A stretch of 12,430 nucleotides of DNA from UBA12478 sp964513275. Its GTDB lineage: Bacteria > Patescibacteriota > Patescibacteriia > UBA9934 > GWF2-40-263. The notes beneath the pieces are model-generated. The model saw nothing but the letters and a program-made list of their open reading frames with translations, was not told the origin of the DNA and did no database searches. The position numbers and the translations under genes were made by a program. Location: positions 1 through 12,430 of the forward strand of contig CAZELN010000025.1 in assembly GCA_964513275.1 (NCBI GenBank), in the 5' to 3' direction. Positions 5,108 through 11,806 of this stretch are shown here, piece after piece (the stretch's first letter is position 1; each line of letters opens with the position of its first letter).

Positions 5108-6598
5108 TTACAGTACCGTGCCACCAAACTCATGAAGAAGTTGCCCGATTGCATCATCTTGGGCTATTTTTGTTTTTTTGTGGACGGCTTTTACGCGCAA
5201 CTTTTTTCCAAGTACTTGCTCAAAAACCCCCTCGATAAGCTTTCGATTCTTATCCTGATTAATGGTCTCGACATACAGTCCATACTCGAATCCCAACTCC
5301 ACATGTTCCCCCTCGACTCCGCACACTTCGCAGGACTGCATCAACATCGGGAGTGAGGCGTTGCAGGACTTAATCTGTTCGTACACCTCCGGCCACTTAT
5401 TTTTTACGTCTTCAAGACTGATGATGGGAATAGAGTCAAAGACAACTGCATCTGTGTCATTGCGAGGGAGATCTGCGACCGAAGCAATCTTTTCAGGATT
5501 GCTTTGCTCCCTTCGGTCGCTCGCAATGACGGGAGAGAATACCGAATCAACCCCCTGCTTGTGAAAATCCATTCCGCAAATCTGTATCACCGCAAGCTCA
5601 ATCGACAACGGCGGAAGTTCTTCGCTCCATCGTGCCTGCTGCGCCGTGAGCAATGTTTCAAGAGCTGTCTTCAAAAAATCGATCGAATACTCATCATTTT
5701 TTCCGCCAACCGTTTCTAAGAGACGGTCACGCAGCCACGAAATCGTATCTGAAACAAAGCGTCGGAGGTCAACCCCTTCTTCCAGATACGCATGAAGTTG
5801 CGTGATGGCTTGAGCCGGCGCGCCCTCTTTCAACGAACGCACAAACGCCTCAACAAGCACTGTCTGCGTCATCGGCAACACAAGGGAGGCTTCTTCTATC
5901 CCAATCTCTTTATCTCCCAGCGCCAGTACCTGTCCAAGCAGACTTTCGGCATCGCGCGCACACCCACCACTATGCCGAGCAATCTCTTGCAACACGGCTT
6001 CATCCACCTTCACTCCTTCCTCATGCACAATGCCTTTCATGCGCTCGACCAATTCGCCCGTACCGATCCGTTTAAAGTCAAACCGTTGGCAACGGCTTTG
6101 GATGGTCTCGGGAACCTTGTGAATCTCCGTCGTAGCCAACACAAACAGCACATGCTCCGGTGGTTCCTCAAGCGTTTTCAACAGCGCGTTAAATGCCGAA
6201 GTCGAAAGCATATGTACCTCATCGATGATATACACTTTTTTCTTGAGCACATTTGGGGCAAACCGAACCGAGTCAATCACCATTTCACGGACATTATCAA
6301 CACCTGTGTGCGATGCGGCATCGATTTCATAGATGTCCAATGCTTGACCCGAGGTAATGGACAAACACGCATCACACTGGTTACAGGGTTCATTACTTTT
6401 GGGTGAAAGGCAATTCACCAGCTTGGCCATAAGCCGAGCCGTCGTTGTTTTTCCCACGCCGCGCGGGCCCGTAAACAAATAGGCGTGAGCCAGGGACTCG
6501 GTGGCATGTTGGTTCTGTATGGTTCGAACCACATGTTCCTGCCCGCTCACCTCCTGAAATGTTTTGGGTCGATACGTGCGATAAATGACGTTTGCCAT
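5108..6598 (-). CDS. dnaX: DNA polymerase III subunit gamma/tau (clamp loader)
   Basis: DnaX is the ATPase core of the clamp loader that places the beta clamp on DNA. The product is 496 aa. It starts MANVIYRTYRPKTFQEVSGQ, followed by Walker A GPRGVGKT (44-51), the zinc-binding cysteines C63, C72, C75 and C78, Walker B IIDEVHML (124-131), the SRC motif (168-170) and sensor 2 GCARDAES (212-219). Domain III runs to about residue 345. Residues 357-381 are encoded exactly by an inserted palindromic repeat. Residues 390-496 form a small C-terminal domain that I cannot assign. ATG 6598 is chosen because family homology begins there and AAAGGG lies about 10 nt upstream. The frame is open for 53 more codons but lies inside the preceding gene. 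It is the last gene of a four-gene run, 13 nt after its neighbour. Confidence 0.97.
   Translation of the reverse strand: MANVIYRTYRPKTFQEVSGQEHVVRTIQNQHATESLAHAYLFTGPRGVGKTTTARLMAKLVNCLSPKSNEPCNQCDACLSITSGQALDIYEIDAASHTGVDNVREMVIDSVRFAPNVLKKKVYIIDEVHMLSTSAFNALLKTLEEPPEHVLFVLATTEIHKVPETIQSRCQRFDFKRIGTGELVERMKGIVHEEGVKVDEAVLQEIARHSGGCARDAESLLGQVLALGDKEIGIEEASLVLPMTQTVLVEAFVRSLKEGAPAQAITQLHAYLEEGVDLRRFVSDTISWLRDRLLETVGGKNDEYSIDFLKTALETLLTAQQARWSEELPPLSIELAVIQICGMDFHKQGVDSVFSPVIASDRREQSNPEKIASVADLPRNDTDAVVFDSIPIISLEDVKNKWPEVYEQIKSCNASLPMLMQSCEVCGVEGEHVELGFEYGLYVETINQDKNRKLIEGVFEQVLGKKLRVKAVHKKTKIAQDDAIGQLLHEFGGTVL
5456..5530 (-). repeat. In-frame nested palindromic element inserted in dnaX
   Basis: Arms match in three nested blocks: 5456-5466 with 5520-5530 (11 bp, GTCATTGCGAG/CTCGCAATGAC), 5475-5484 with 5511-5520 (10 bp, GCGACCGAAG/CTTCGGTCGC) and 5483-5489 with 5497-5503 (7 bp). 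The outer arms end exactly on codon boundaries. The 75 bp encode 25 residues from V357 (VIASDRRE) to D381 (DLPRND). From memory, this sequence belongs to a widely dispersed class of palindromic repeats whose translations give peptides of this type in many bacteria. Confidence 0.85.
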
Positions 6599-6611
6599 AC
6601 GAGACCACCCT

Positions 6612-7226
6612 TTATGAGCGTTCAATACGTTCGAGCGCCGCCCAGACGCACCTCCCCGTGCCTGAAACAACAACCGTCGCCTCATCCCCTGGAATTCCTT
6701 TAAAGTAAGAAACACTCGCGGCAAGCACGTTATACACGCCCTCGTCACACACGACAACCGGCTGTTGTGTGGATGAATCCATCTGCAGCATTCCTGTCAC
6801 TCTTCGTCGCTCCACCGGACCGATTTGCTTAAACACATACCGGCCGTCAGGCTTCACAATCAATTTGAGCATGTCTCCCTCCACGAGTTTTGATTTGGAG
6901 GCATAATTTTCCGGCACAACGTATCTGACCCCGTCACTCGCAACCATGGCTTGACCCTCAAACACTCCCTCGATCGCCCGCAGGCCCATCTCTGACTCGA
7001 GTGTGAATTCAGCGCGCTTTTTCTGCGACACAAGGTCAACCAACTGTCGCGTGGCAAGGGATGTGTCCCCCTCCTCCAACAAGAGAACCACGTGCGCCAT
7101 GCTCTCTTGCATCTGTTTCAACATCTGCAATGCCAAACGCGTGCGAACGTCACCTTGTTCGCGACGATCCGCATGCGACTGAGGATCTGGTTCAATATCA
7201 AATATCTCTTCACGATCGTCAAACAT
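6612..7226 (-). CDS. Uncharacterised CPR protein with helical N-terminus and two tandem beta repeats
   Basis: The 204-aa product has no recognised enzymatic motif. Residues 1-30 are acidic and polar, and residues 28-75 are helical (RLALQMLKQMQESMAHVVLLLEE). The remainder is beta-rich and looks like an internal duplication: residues 84-140 (GQAMVASDGVRYVV... KLVEGDMLKLIV... GRYVF... PVER) align with 143-202 (QPVVVCDEGVYNV... KGIPGDEATVVV... GRCVW... LERIER). I recall similar sequences as conserved hypothetical proteins in Patescibacteria, without a function. The gene begins 3 nt after the ATPase stop, with only a weak ribosome site (CCAGG), and ends 13 nt before dnaX, so coupled expression with both is likely. 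A role in assembling or regulating either neighbour is an inference from position only. No signal peptide or membrane segment is visible. Confidence 0.85.
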   Translation of the reverse strand: MFDDREEIFDIEPDPQSHADRREQGDVRTRLALQMLKQMQESMAHVVLLLEEGDTSLATRQLVDLVSQKKRAEFTLESEMGLRAIEGVFEGQAMVASDGVRYVVPENYASKSKLVEGDMLKLIVKPDGRYVFKQIGPVERRRVTGMLQMDSSTQQPVVVCDEGVYNVLAASVSYFKGIPGDEATVVVSGTGRCVWAALERIERS

Positions 7227-7229
7227 AGA

Positions 7230-9788
7230 TTAAAAGCCTGGATTCTCTGGCGGCGTTGGCACTGCCTGTCCACGATTTCCTAAGGCCGTTCGTTCCATAA
7301 TTTCCGCTTCCACAATAGATCGGTCACGTCCATATTTGAGGCGCGACAGTTCCTTAATCGCATTGGCGAGTTCAACGTCTCCCTTTGGTGGTGGCTTAAA
7401 GTTCAATGTAAACGGCTTCTGTTGAGCGTTGTCCACGATCATTTTTACATACCAGGTAAATTTATCCGAATTGATCAGGTCATACCCGGTAAATTCAGGG
7501 GAATAAATTTTCCCAAGCGTTTCCACGTCCTCAGGACCGATACGCGCGACAAAATTCGTTCCCACGTTCCCAAACACCGCATCGCGAATTTTCGTGTCGT
7601 TATTTTTTACAAGCTGTCCGATATATTGGTGAGCAATAATCAGATTCAGTCGGTATTTGCGAGCCTCAGACAAAATCGTCGCAATCGAATCCGTAATAAA
7701 ATTTTGGAACTCGTCGATGTAGAGGTAAAAATCATGTCGCTGTTCCTCCGGAATGTCCGCGCGTGTCAAGGCAGCCATCTGTAGCTTTGAGACGATGACG
7801 AGTCCCAACAACTCCGCATTCACATCTCCCGTTTTGCCTTTGGAAAGATTGACTAGCAAAATCTTTTTGTGATCCATGATGTCGCGGAAATTAAAGCTTG
7901 ACCTGTTTTGACCGATGATATTGCGCATCATTTCATTCTCAACGAATCGACCGACTTTAGAAACAAGATAGCCCATCATTTCGGATTTATGATAGTCGCT
8001 CGTGTTGTCGATCTCATCTTCCCAAAACGACCGCACAACAGGATCCTTCAATTTCGCGCGCCAAAGATCCTGAAACTTCTTGTCGGTCACCATGCGTGGA
8101 ATCTCCGCAATCGTACCTGGATTCTCCCTGTCCGCCATCAGCGTGAGCATGAAGTTGCGCATCTGGTGTTCAAACATCGGACCGATCATCTCGGGCGGAA
8201 ACAGCTTGTAAAAAACCGAGATCATTTCCTGCACCGCAAAATCTTTCATGGCATCGCTTGGCGCTTCCAACATGTTCAGTCCCATGGGTCGCTCCATGTC
8301 GGAGGGATTAAAGACGATGACGTCATCCACGCGCTCTTTGGGAATATTCGCCAAAATGAGTTCAATCAGATCCCCATGCGGCTCCACAACCGCGACCCCG
8401 TGGCCAGCTTTAATATCCTGAATCGCCAGCGCGGCAATAAGTTGTGACTTACCTGAACCAGATTTACCCACCACATACATGTGTCGCGTCCGATCCACGG
8501 ATTTCATCCAAATAGGCGTTTTTACGCCACGGAACATGTTATACCCAAGCTCGATATCCCCTTCATCTGACCCAGGAATTCCAGAGGGTGCCGGACCTTT
8601 GCGCGCGCCCAACCATTTAATATTCGGCGTCTCTGTCCAGGGAAGCGGCAAATGCCACACGCTTGCCATTTCCTCGGCGTTTAAAACCATGGCATTGCGC
8701 TCGTCAAATCCACGATAGATGAAATTCCGAATGACCTTTTTTTTCCGCCGTGGAACGACTTTCACGAATGAATTTCCGTATTGATAAATGTTGTATTGAG
8801 CAAACGCGTTCAGCATGTTTTGCATAAGCGTCTGCGCGCTGGACGCAGATTTGGAGGCGGCGACCAGACGAATACACACATCCATCCCTGCCTTGCTCGC
8901 TTTGGTTTCAAGCCCTTTCACGATCTGATCTTCCAAGGGAGAGAGCCGGTAATCCTTTTCTGGCTCCGGTTGTTTGTTTCCGCCAAATCCAAACAACTCC
9001 GCCCAATGCTGTTTTCCCTTCTTTTTTCCCTTAATGGCTTCCTCCAGTTTCATGCCTTGTTGCATGTTACTGGCAATCTTGACGCCCTTCTTACGCCACT
9101 TCGCGTAGGAAGAGCGCACCAAAAATTGGAACGCGGCACCGTCGCCCTCAGGAATTTTTGAAAGGACGTTCGTGATGGCATTGAGCGGATCCTTTTCCAG
9201 TTCTCGATAGGTTTTCACAGGAAACGCGCTCTCACGGCGCAATACCAAATGGCTGCCCAAAATCACGCCATTGGGTTGGAAAATGTTGTAATCTTCCACC
9301 TCTTCCGTATAGGCGTCTGGATACGCAGCCGAGAGTTGCTGCTCAAGGAATTCACGAAGTTCAATAGGGACACTGACGTAAAACTTGATGAGCTTTTTCT
9401 CAACCACAATTTCAAAAGAAAATTCATCGTGTCGCCCCAGGAGCCATGTTTTTAACCCATGCTGTGCCTTAAGCCCGCCGACGGAGGAGAAAAAAGACTC
9501 GGCTGCGGCAATCGCCTCCTGAACTTGGTCTTTTGTGGGTCCGCGTTCGCTTTCTTCTTCACGACGAAATTTGGGCAATGTGACCAAAAGCGTTGTTCGA
9601 CGGAACGTCGCTTCTTTAGCCAACGAGAGTCGTCGCAAGATCACTCGAGCAAGGAACAACAAACCGACCAAGACTGAGAGACCAACCAAACTCCATACAA
9701 TCATGGTGGCAACAAAAAGATCTCCCTGAACCGCCGCACGCACAGGTTGGGTTTGTGTTTCAAGGCCGAATTGGAACATAGAGATCAC
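7230..9788 (-). CDS. Membrane-anchored VirD4/TraG-like DNA translocase ATPase (CPR type)
   Basis: The 852-aa protein has one N-terminal membrane segment (about 24-50) and a long cytoplasmic domain (about 60-370) that I associate with CPR type IV-secretion-like ATPases (possibly the one called DUF8128). A RecA/AAA+ motor follows, with Walker A GKSGSGKS (441-448), VVEPHGDLI (467-475), Walker B FYLYIDEF (687-694; D692, E693) and an AHQYIGQL segment (719-726). It resembles coupling proteins (VirD4, TraG, TraD) that pump DNA through membranes. No relaxase, pilus or channel genes are in the window, so the substrate is unknown; DNA uptake, secretion or chromosome handling are all possible. The start is uncertain: GTG 9788 overlaps the preceding stop as GTGA, and ATG 9779 lies three codons later; neither has a Shine-Dalgarno sequence. 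It is the second gene of the run that ends with dnaX. Confidence 0.9.
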   Translation of the reverse strand: MISMFQFGLETQTQPVRAAVQGDLFVATMIVWSLVGLSVLVGLLFLARVILRRLSLAKEATFRRTTLLVTLPKFRREEESERGPTKDQVQEAIAAAESFFSSVGGLKAQHGLKTWLLGRHDEFSFEIVVEKKLIKFYVSVPIELREFLEQQLSAAYPDAYTEEVEDYNIFQPNGVILGSHLVLRRESAFPVKTYRELEKDPLNAITNVLSKIPEGDGAAFQFLVRSSYAKWRKKGVKIASNMQQGMKLEEAIKGKKKGKQHWAELFGFGGNKQPEPEKDYRLSPLEDQIVKGLETKASKAGMDVCIRLVAASKSASSAQTLMQNMLNAFAQYNIYQYGNSFVKVVPRRKKKVIRNFIYRGFDERNAMVLNAEEMASVWHLPLPWTETPNIKWLGARKGPAPSGIPGSDEGDIELGYNMFRGVKTPIWMKSVDRTRHMYVVGKSGSGKSQLIAALAIQDIKAGHGVAVVEPHGDLIELILANIPKERVDDVIVFNPSDMERPMGLNMLEAPSDAMKDFAVQEMISVFYKLFPPEMIGPMFEHQMRNFMLTLMADRENPGTIAEIPRMVTDKKFQDLWRAKLKDPVVRSFWEDEIDNTSDYHKSEMMGYLVSKVGRFVENEMMRNIIGQNRSSFNFRDIMDHKKILLVNLSKGKTGDVNAELLGLVIVSKLQMAALTRADIPEEQRHDFYLYIDEFQNFITDSIATILSEARKYRLNLIIAHQYIGQLVKNNDTKIRDAVFGNVGTNFVARIGPEDVETLGKIYSPEFTGYDLINSDKFTWYVKMIVDNAQQKPFTLNFKPPPKGDVELANAIKELSRLKYGRDRSIVEAEIMERTALGNRGQAVPTPPENPGF

Positions 9789-10318
9789 AGGCGTTCGCTT
9801 CTCTTTTTTTCTTCCTCACCGACAAGTAAGATTTTATCGGTCTTGATCTTTGCTTCTTGTTCAAGAAAAAACCGGTTGACTCCAGGAATCAATTTGAGCC
9901 AGCGACGAATCAAGTGGAAAATTTTTTTCGCATTCACTTTGGCAGAACCAACAAGAACACGAATGCGAGATCGCGTCAGCTCTCCCTCCTTTCGAAATTT
10001 CTCCTGTTTTTCTGGAGGCAGGGAAAGATACATCTTCTTCAAATCCTCCTCCAAAATGTCTTCGATCTCCTCATCCAAACGATCCACCGGCTTTGTCGTT
10101 GTTGCTTGGCTGACCCGCGTTGTCACCAGCTCCTGCGTTTGTGGGAGTTCGGCGGGTGAAACACCTCCTTGCATTGTCTCCATGTCCGTTTCCATCGTTG
10201 GTTGTTCAACCGCAAGATCAGGAGCCACAGGAACCTCAGGAGTCTGCTCTTCTGGAGGAGAAACGCTCTCGCGTTTTTTTGAAACTTCCGCATCCGCTGG
10301 AAGAATATCCTTTACCAT
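9785..10318 (-). CDS. Uncharacterised CPR helical protein encoded before the translocase ATPase
   Basis: The 177-aa product has a disordered, Pro/Glu/Thr-rich first half (1-75) and a helical, strongly charged second half (80-168) ending in the block KLIPGVNRFFLEQEAKIKTDKI, which I recall as conserved in Patescibacteria beside this type of ATPase. No membrane segment or catalytic motif is seen; the amphipathic helix KKIFHLIRRWLKLIPGVNRFF (about 131-151) could contact a membrane or the ATPase. ATG 10318 lies 9 nt after an extended -10 hexamer, so the mRNA should be almost leaderless. The stop overlaps the possible GTG start of the ATPase gene by 4 nt, a common sign of coupled translation and partner proteins. 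A role as an accessory or adaptor of the ATPase is an inference from this context. Confidence 0.85.
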   Translation of the reverse strand: MVKDILPADAEVSKKRESVSPPEEQTPEVPVAPDLAVEQPTMETDMETMQGGVSPAELPQTQELVTTRVSQATTTKPVDRLDEEIEDILEEDLKKMYLSLPPEKQEKFRKEGELTRSRIRVLVGSAKVNAKKIFHLIRRWLKLIPGVNRFFLEQEAKIKTDKILLVGEEEKKRSERL

Positions 10319-10327
10319 ATCGGGTTT

Positions 10328-10336
10328 ATTCTACCA
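10328..10336 (-). promoter_or_regulatory. Extended -10 promoter of the ATPase-dnaX operon
   Basis: The minus strand reads TGG then TAGAAT (hexamer 10328-10333), ending 9 nt before ATG 10318. The predicted start near 10321 leaves a leader of about 3 nt. The -35 region would fall in the cysS terminator hairpin and shows no consensus hexamer. Confidence 0.6.
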
Positions 10337-10337
10337 C

Positions 10338-10370
10338 AAAAAAAAGAGAGCGCGACTGCCTCGCGTTCTC
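10338..10370 (-). terminator. Intrinsic terminator of cysS
   Basis: Directly after the cysS stop, the minus strand forms GAGAACGCGA/TCGCGCTCTC with one mismatch and a GGCAG loop, followed by eight T (10338-10345). It is a strong rho-independent terminator. Its T-run ends 1 nt before the TGG of the next promoter, so terminator and promoter are packed end to end. Confidence 0.9.
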
Positions 10371-11744
10371 TTACAAGGACTTTATCACAAACCCCGCGTC
10401 CGTATCTTCGACGACATATCCGCGTTGTTTAATCATATCGCGAAGCTCGTCAGCACGCGACCAATCTTTCTGTTTTCGTGCCTCTTCCCGTTCCTCGACA
10501 AGCGCCCGAACCTCAGGAGGAACCTCTTCCAAGCGACCGAGCGTTTGCTCGAGTCTTAACCCTAAGACGCGATCCATCCACAGAAGCGTTTTCGCTTTCG
10601 CCTCTGTCGGAAGGTCGATATCCACAAGTGTCCACAGGACAGCCAAGGCGTGTGGAGTCCCCAGATCATCATTTATTGCCTCCAGGAATTCGTTTTCGAT
10701 ATCCGCGCAACCGATACGAGTAGGCTTTTCCCAAGAGCGAATCGTCGCTCGAAGTCTAAACAAGGCATTCTGCGCCGCATCGAGCGCTTCAAACGTAAAA
10801 TTCAACTTGGATCGATAATGGCCACCCAGCACAAAGTATCGATACGCCATCGGGTCATACCCCTTCGCCACAAGGTCATCGACCGTAAACAGGTTTCCCA
10901 GTGACTTGCTCATCTTCCCGTTGTCCACGGTGAGAAATTCATTATGCATCCACGTGTTGGCCTCAAGTACGCCCTCGGCTCCCATGGTCTGGGCGATCTC
11001 GTTTTCGTGGTGCACGGCAATATGATCAACGCCACCGGTATGAATATCAAACGGAACGTCAAGATATTTGAGCGACATGGCCGAACACTCGATATGCCAA
11101 CCTGGAAATCCCTTTCCCCACGGGGAATCCCACTCCATATCGCGGTCGCTGCCTTCCGCGGAGAATTTCCAAAGCGCAAAATCCGTCGCGTTTCGTTTTT
11201 CACCCATATCAACCCGAGCTCCCGCAAGCTTCTCCTGCGGCTTTTGTCTAGAAAGTCGTCCGTAATCGGTGAGCTTGGACGTATCGAAATAGACGCCGTC
11301 GCTGGTCTGGTACGTGAACCCGTTTTTCTCAAGCGTCTCGAGTTCTTCGATCTGCTCGGCAATATGGTCGGTGGCTTTTGGATAGATGTTCGCCGGCTTG
11401 ATGTTGAGCTGCTCCAAGTCTCTCTTGAACGCGGCCGTGTAAAATTCGGCGATCTCCCAGGCGGTCTTCCTCTCGCGCTTCATGGCGACGGTCATCTTGT
11501 CCTCGCCGTCATCCGTATCTCCGGTCAGGTGACCGACATCCGTGATGTTCATGACTTGCTTCACCTCATAGCCATGAAGCTCAAGTGTTCGTCTCAACAC
11601 GTCCGCAAACAAAAAGCTGCGCATGTTGCCGATGTGGGCGAACCAATACACCGTCGGACCACAGCTGTACATTCCCACTTTGCCCTCATGGAGGGGTCGA
11701 AATTCCTCTTTTTGTCGAGTCAATGTGTTGTAAAGGCGAATCAT
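10371..11744 (-). CDS. cysS: Cysteine--tRNA ligase
   Basis: CysRS charges tRNA-Cys with cysteine in the cytoplasm. The product is 457 aa, close to the 461 aa of E. coli. The class I signature is HIGN (37-40, usual HIGH) within VYWFAHIGNMRSF. The second signature is KMSKS (277-281) within DNGKMSKSLGN. The zinc that selects cysteine is bound by C28, C220, H245 and E249, with spacing that matches the E. coli residues (28, 209, 234, 238), and IHTGGVDHIAVHHENEIAQ is intact. The C-terminal helical anticodon-binding region is full length and ends with a KDWSRADELRDMIKQRGY segment typical of the family. The ATG at 11744 has no ribosome binding site and lies 10 nt after a -10 hexamer. A strong terminator follows, so the gene is probably monocistronic. 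Confidence 0.98.
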   Translation of the reverse strand: MIRLYNTLTRQKEEFRPLHEGKVGMYSCGPTVYWFAHIGNMRSFLFADVLRRTLELHGYEVKQVMNITDVGHLTGDTDDGEDKMTVAMKRERKTAWEIAEFYTAAFKRDLEQLNIKPANIYPKATDHIAEQIEELETLEKNGFTYQTSDGVYFDTSKLTDYGRLSRQKPQEKLAGARVDMGEKRNATDFALWKFSAEGSDRDMEWDSPWGKGFPGWHIECSAMSLKYLDVPFDIHTGGVDHIAVHHENEIAQTMGAEGVLEANTWMHNEFLTVDNGKMSKSLGNLFTVDDLVAKGYDPMAYRYFVLGGHYRSKLNFTFEALDAAQNALFRLRATIRSWEKPTRIGCADIENEFLEAINDDLGTPHALAVLWTLVDIDLPTEAKAKTLLWMDRVLGLRLEQTLGRLEEVPPEVRALVEEREEARKQKDWSRADELRDMIKQRGYVVEDTDAGFVIKSL

Positions 11745-11754
11745 ATCGCATATC

Positions 11755-11783
11755 AGTATATCGTCTGCCTCTCAAAAACAAAA
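11755..11783 (-). promoter_or_regulatory. Probable cysS promoter
   Basis: On the minus strand TATACT (11755-11760) ends 10 nt before ATG 11744. A 17-bp spacer leads back to TTTTGT (11778-11783), a poor -35 inside the T-tract of the upstream terminator. Unlike the other protein-gene promoters it lacks the TGG extension. The predicted leader is about 3 nt. Confidence 0.5.
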
Positions 11784-11806
11784 GCCAGCCATTTTGTCGG
11801 CTGGCT
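11774..11806 (-). terminator. Intrinsic terminator of the DUF5667-like gene
   Basis: Immediately after the TAG stop, AGCCAGCC and GGCTGGCT form a perfect 8-bp stem with an 8-nt loop, followed by TTTGTTTTT on the minus strand. The tract doubles as the -35 region of cysS. Confidence 0.9.

Noticed and set aside
6599..6757. 53-codon N-terminal extension of DnaX
   Set aside because: It lies inside the preceding gene, is Arg/Cys-rich without homology, and the normal DnaX start with an upstream AAAGGG is at 6598.
9747..10559. 270-codon plus-strand reading frame, Ser- and Phe-rich
   Set aside because: It is antisense to the 177-aa gene and cysS and spans a terminator and promoter; its composition is low-complexity and mirrors the opposite strand.
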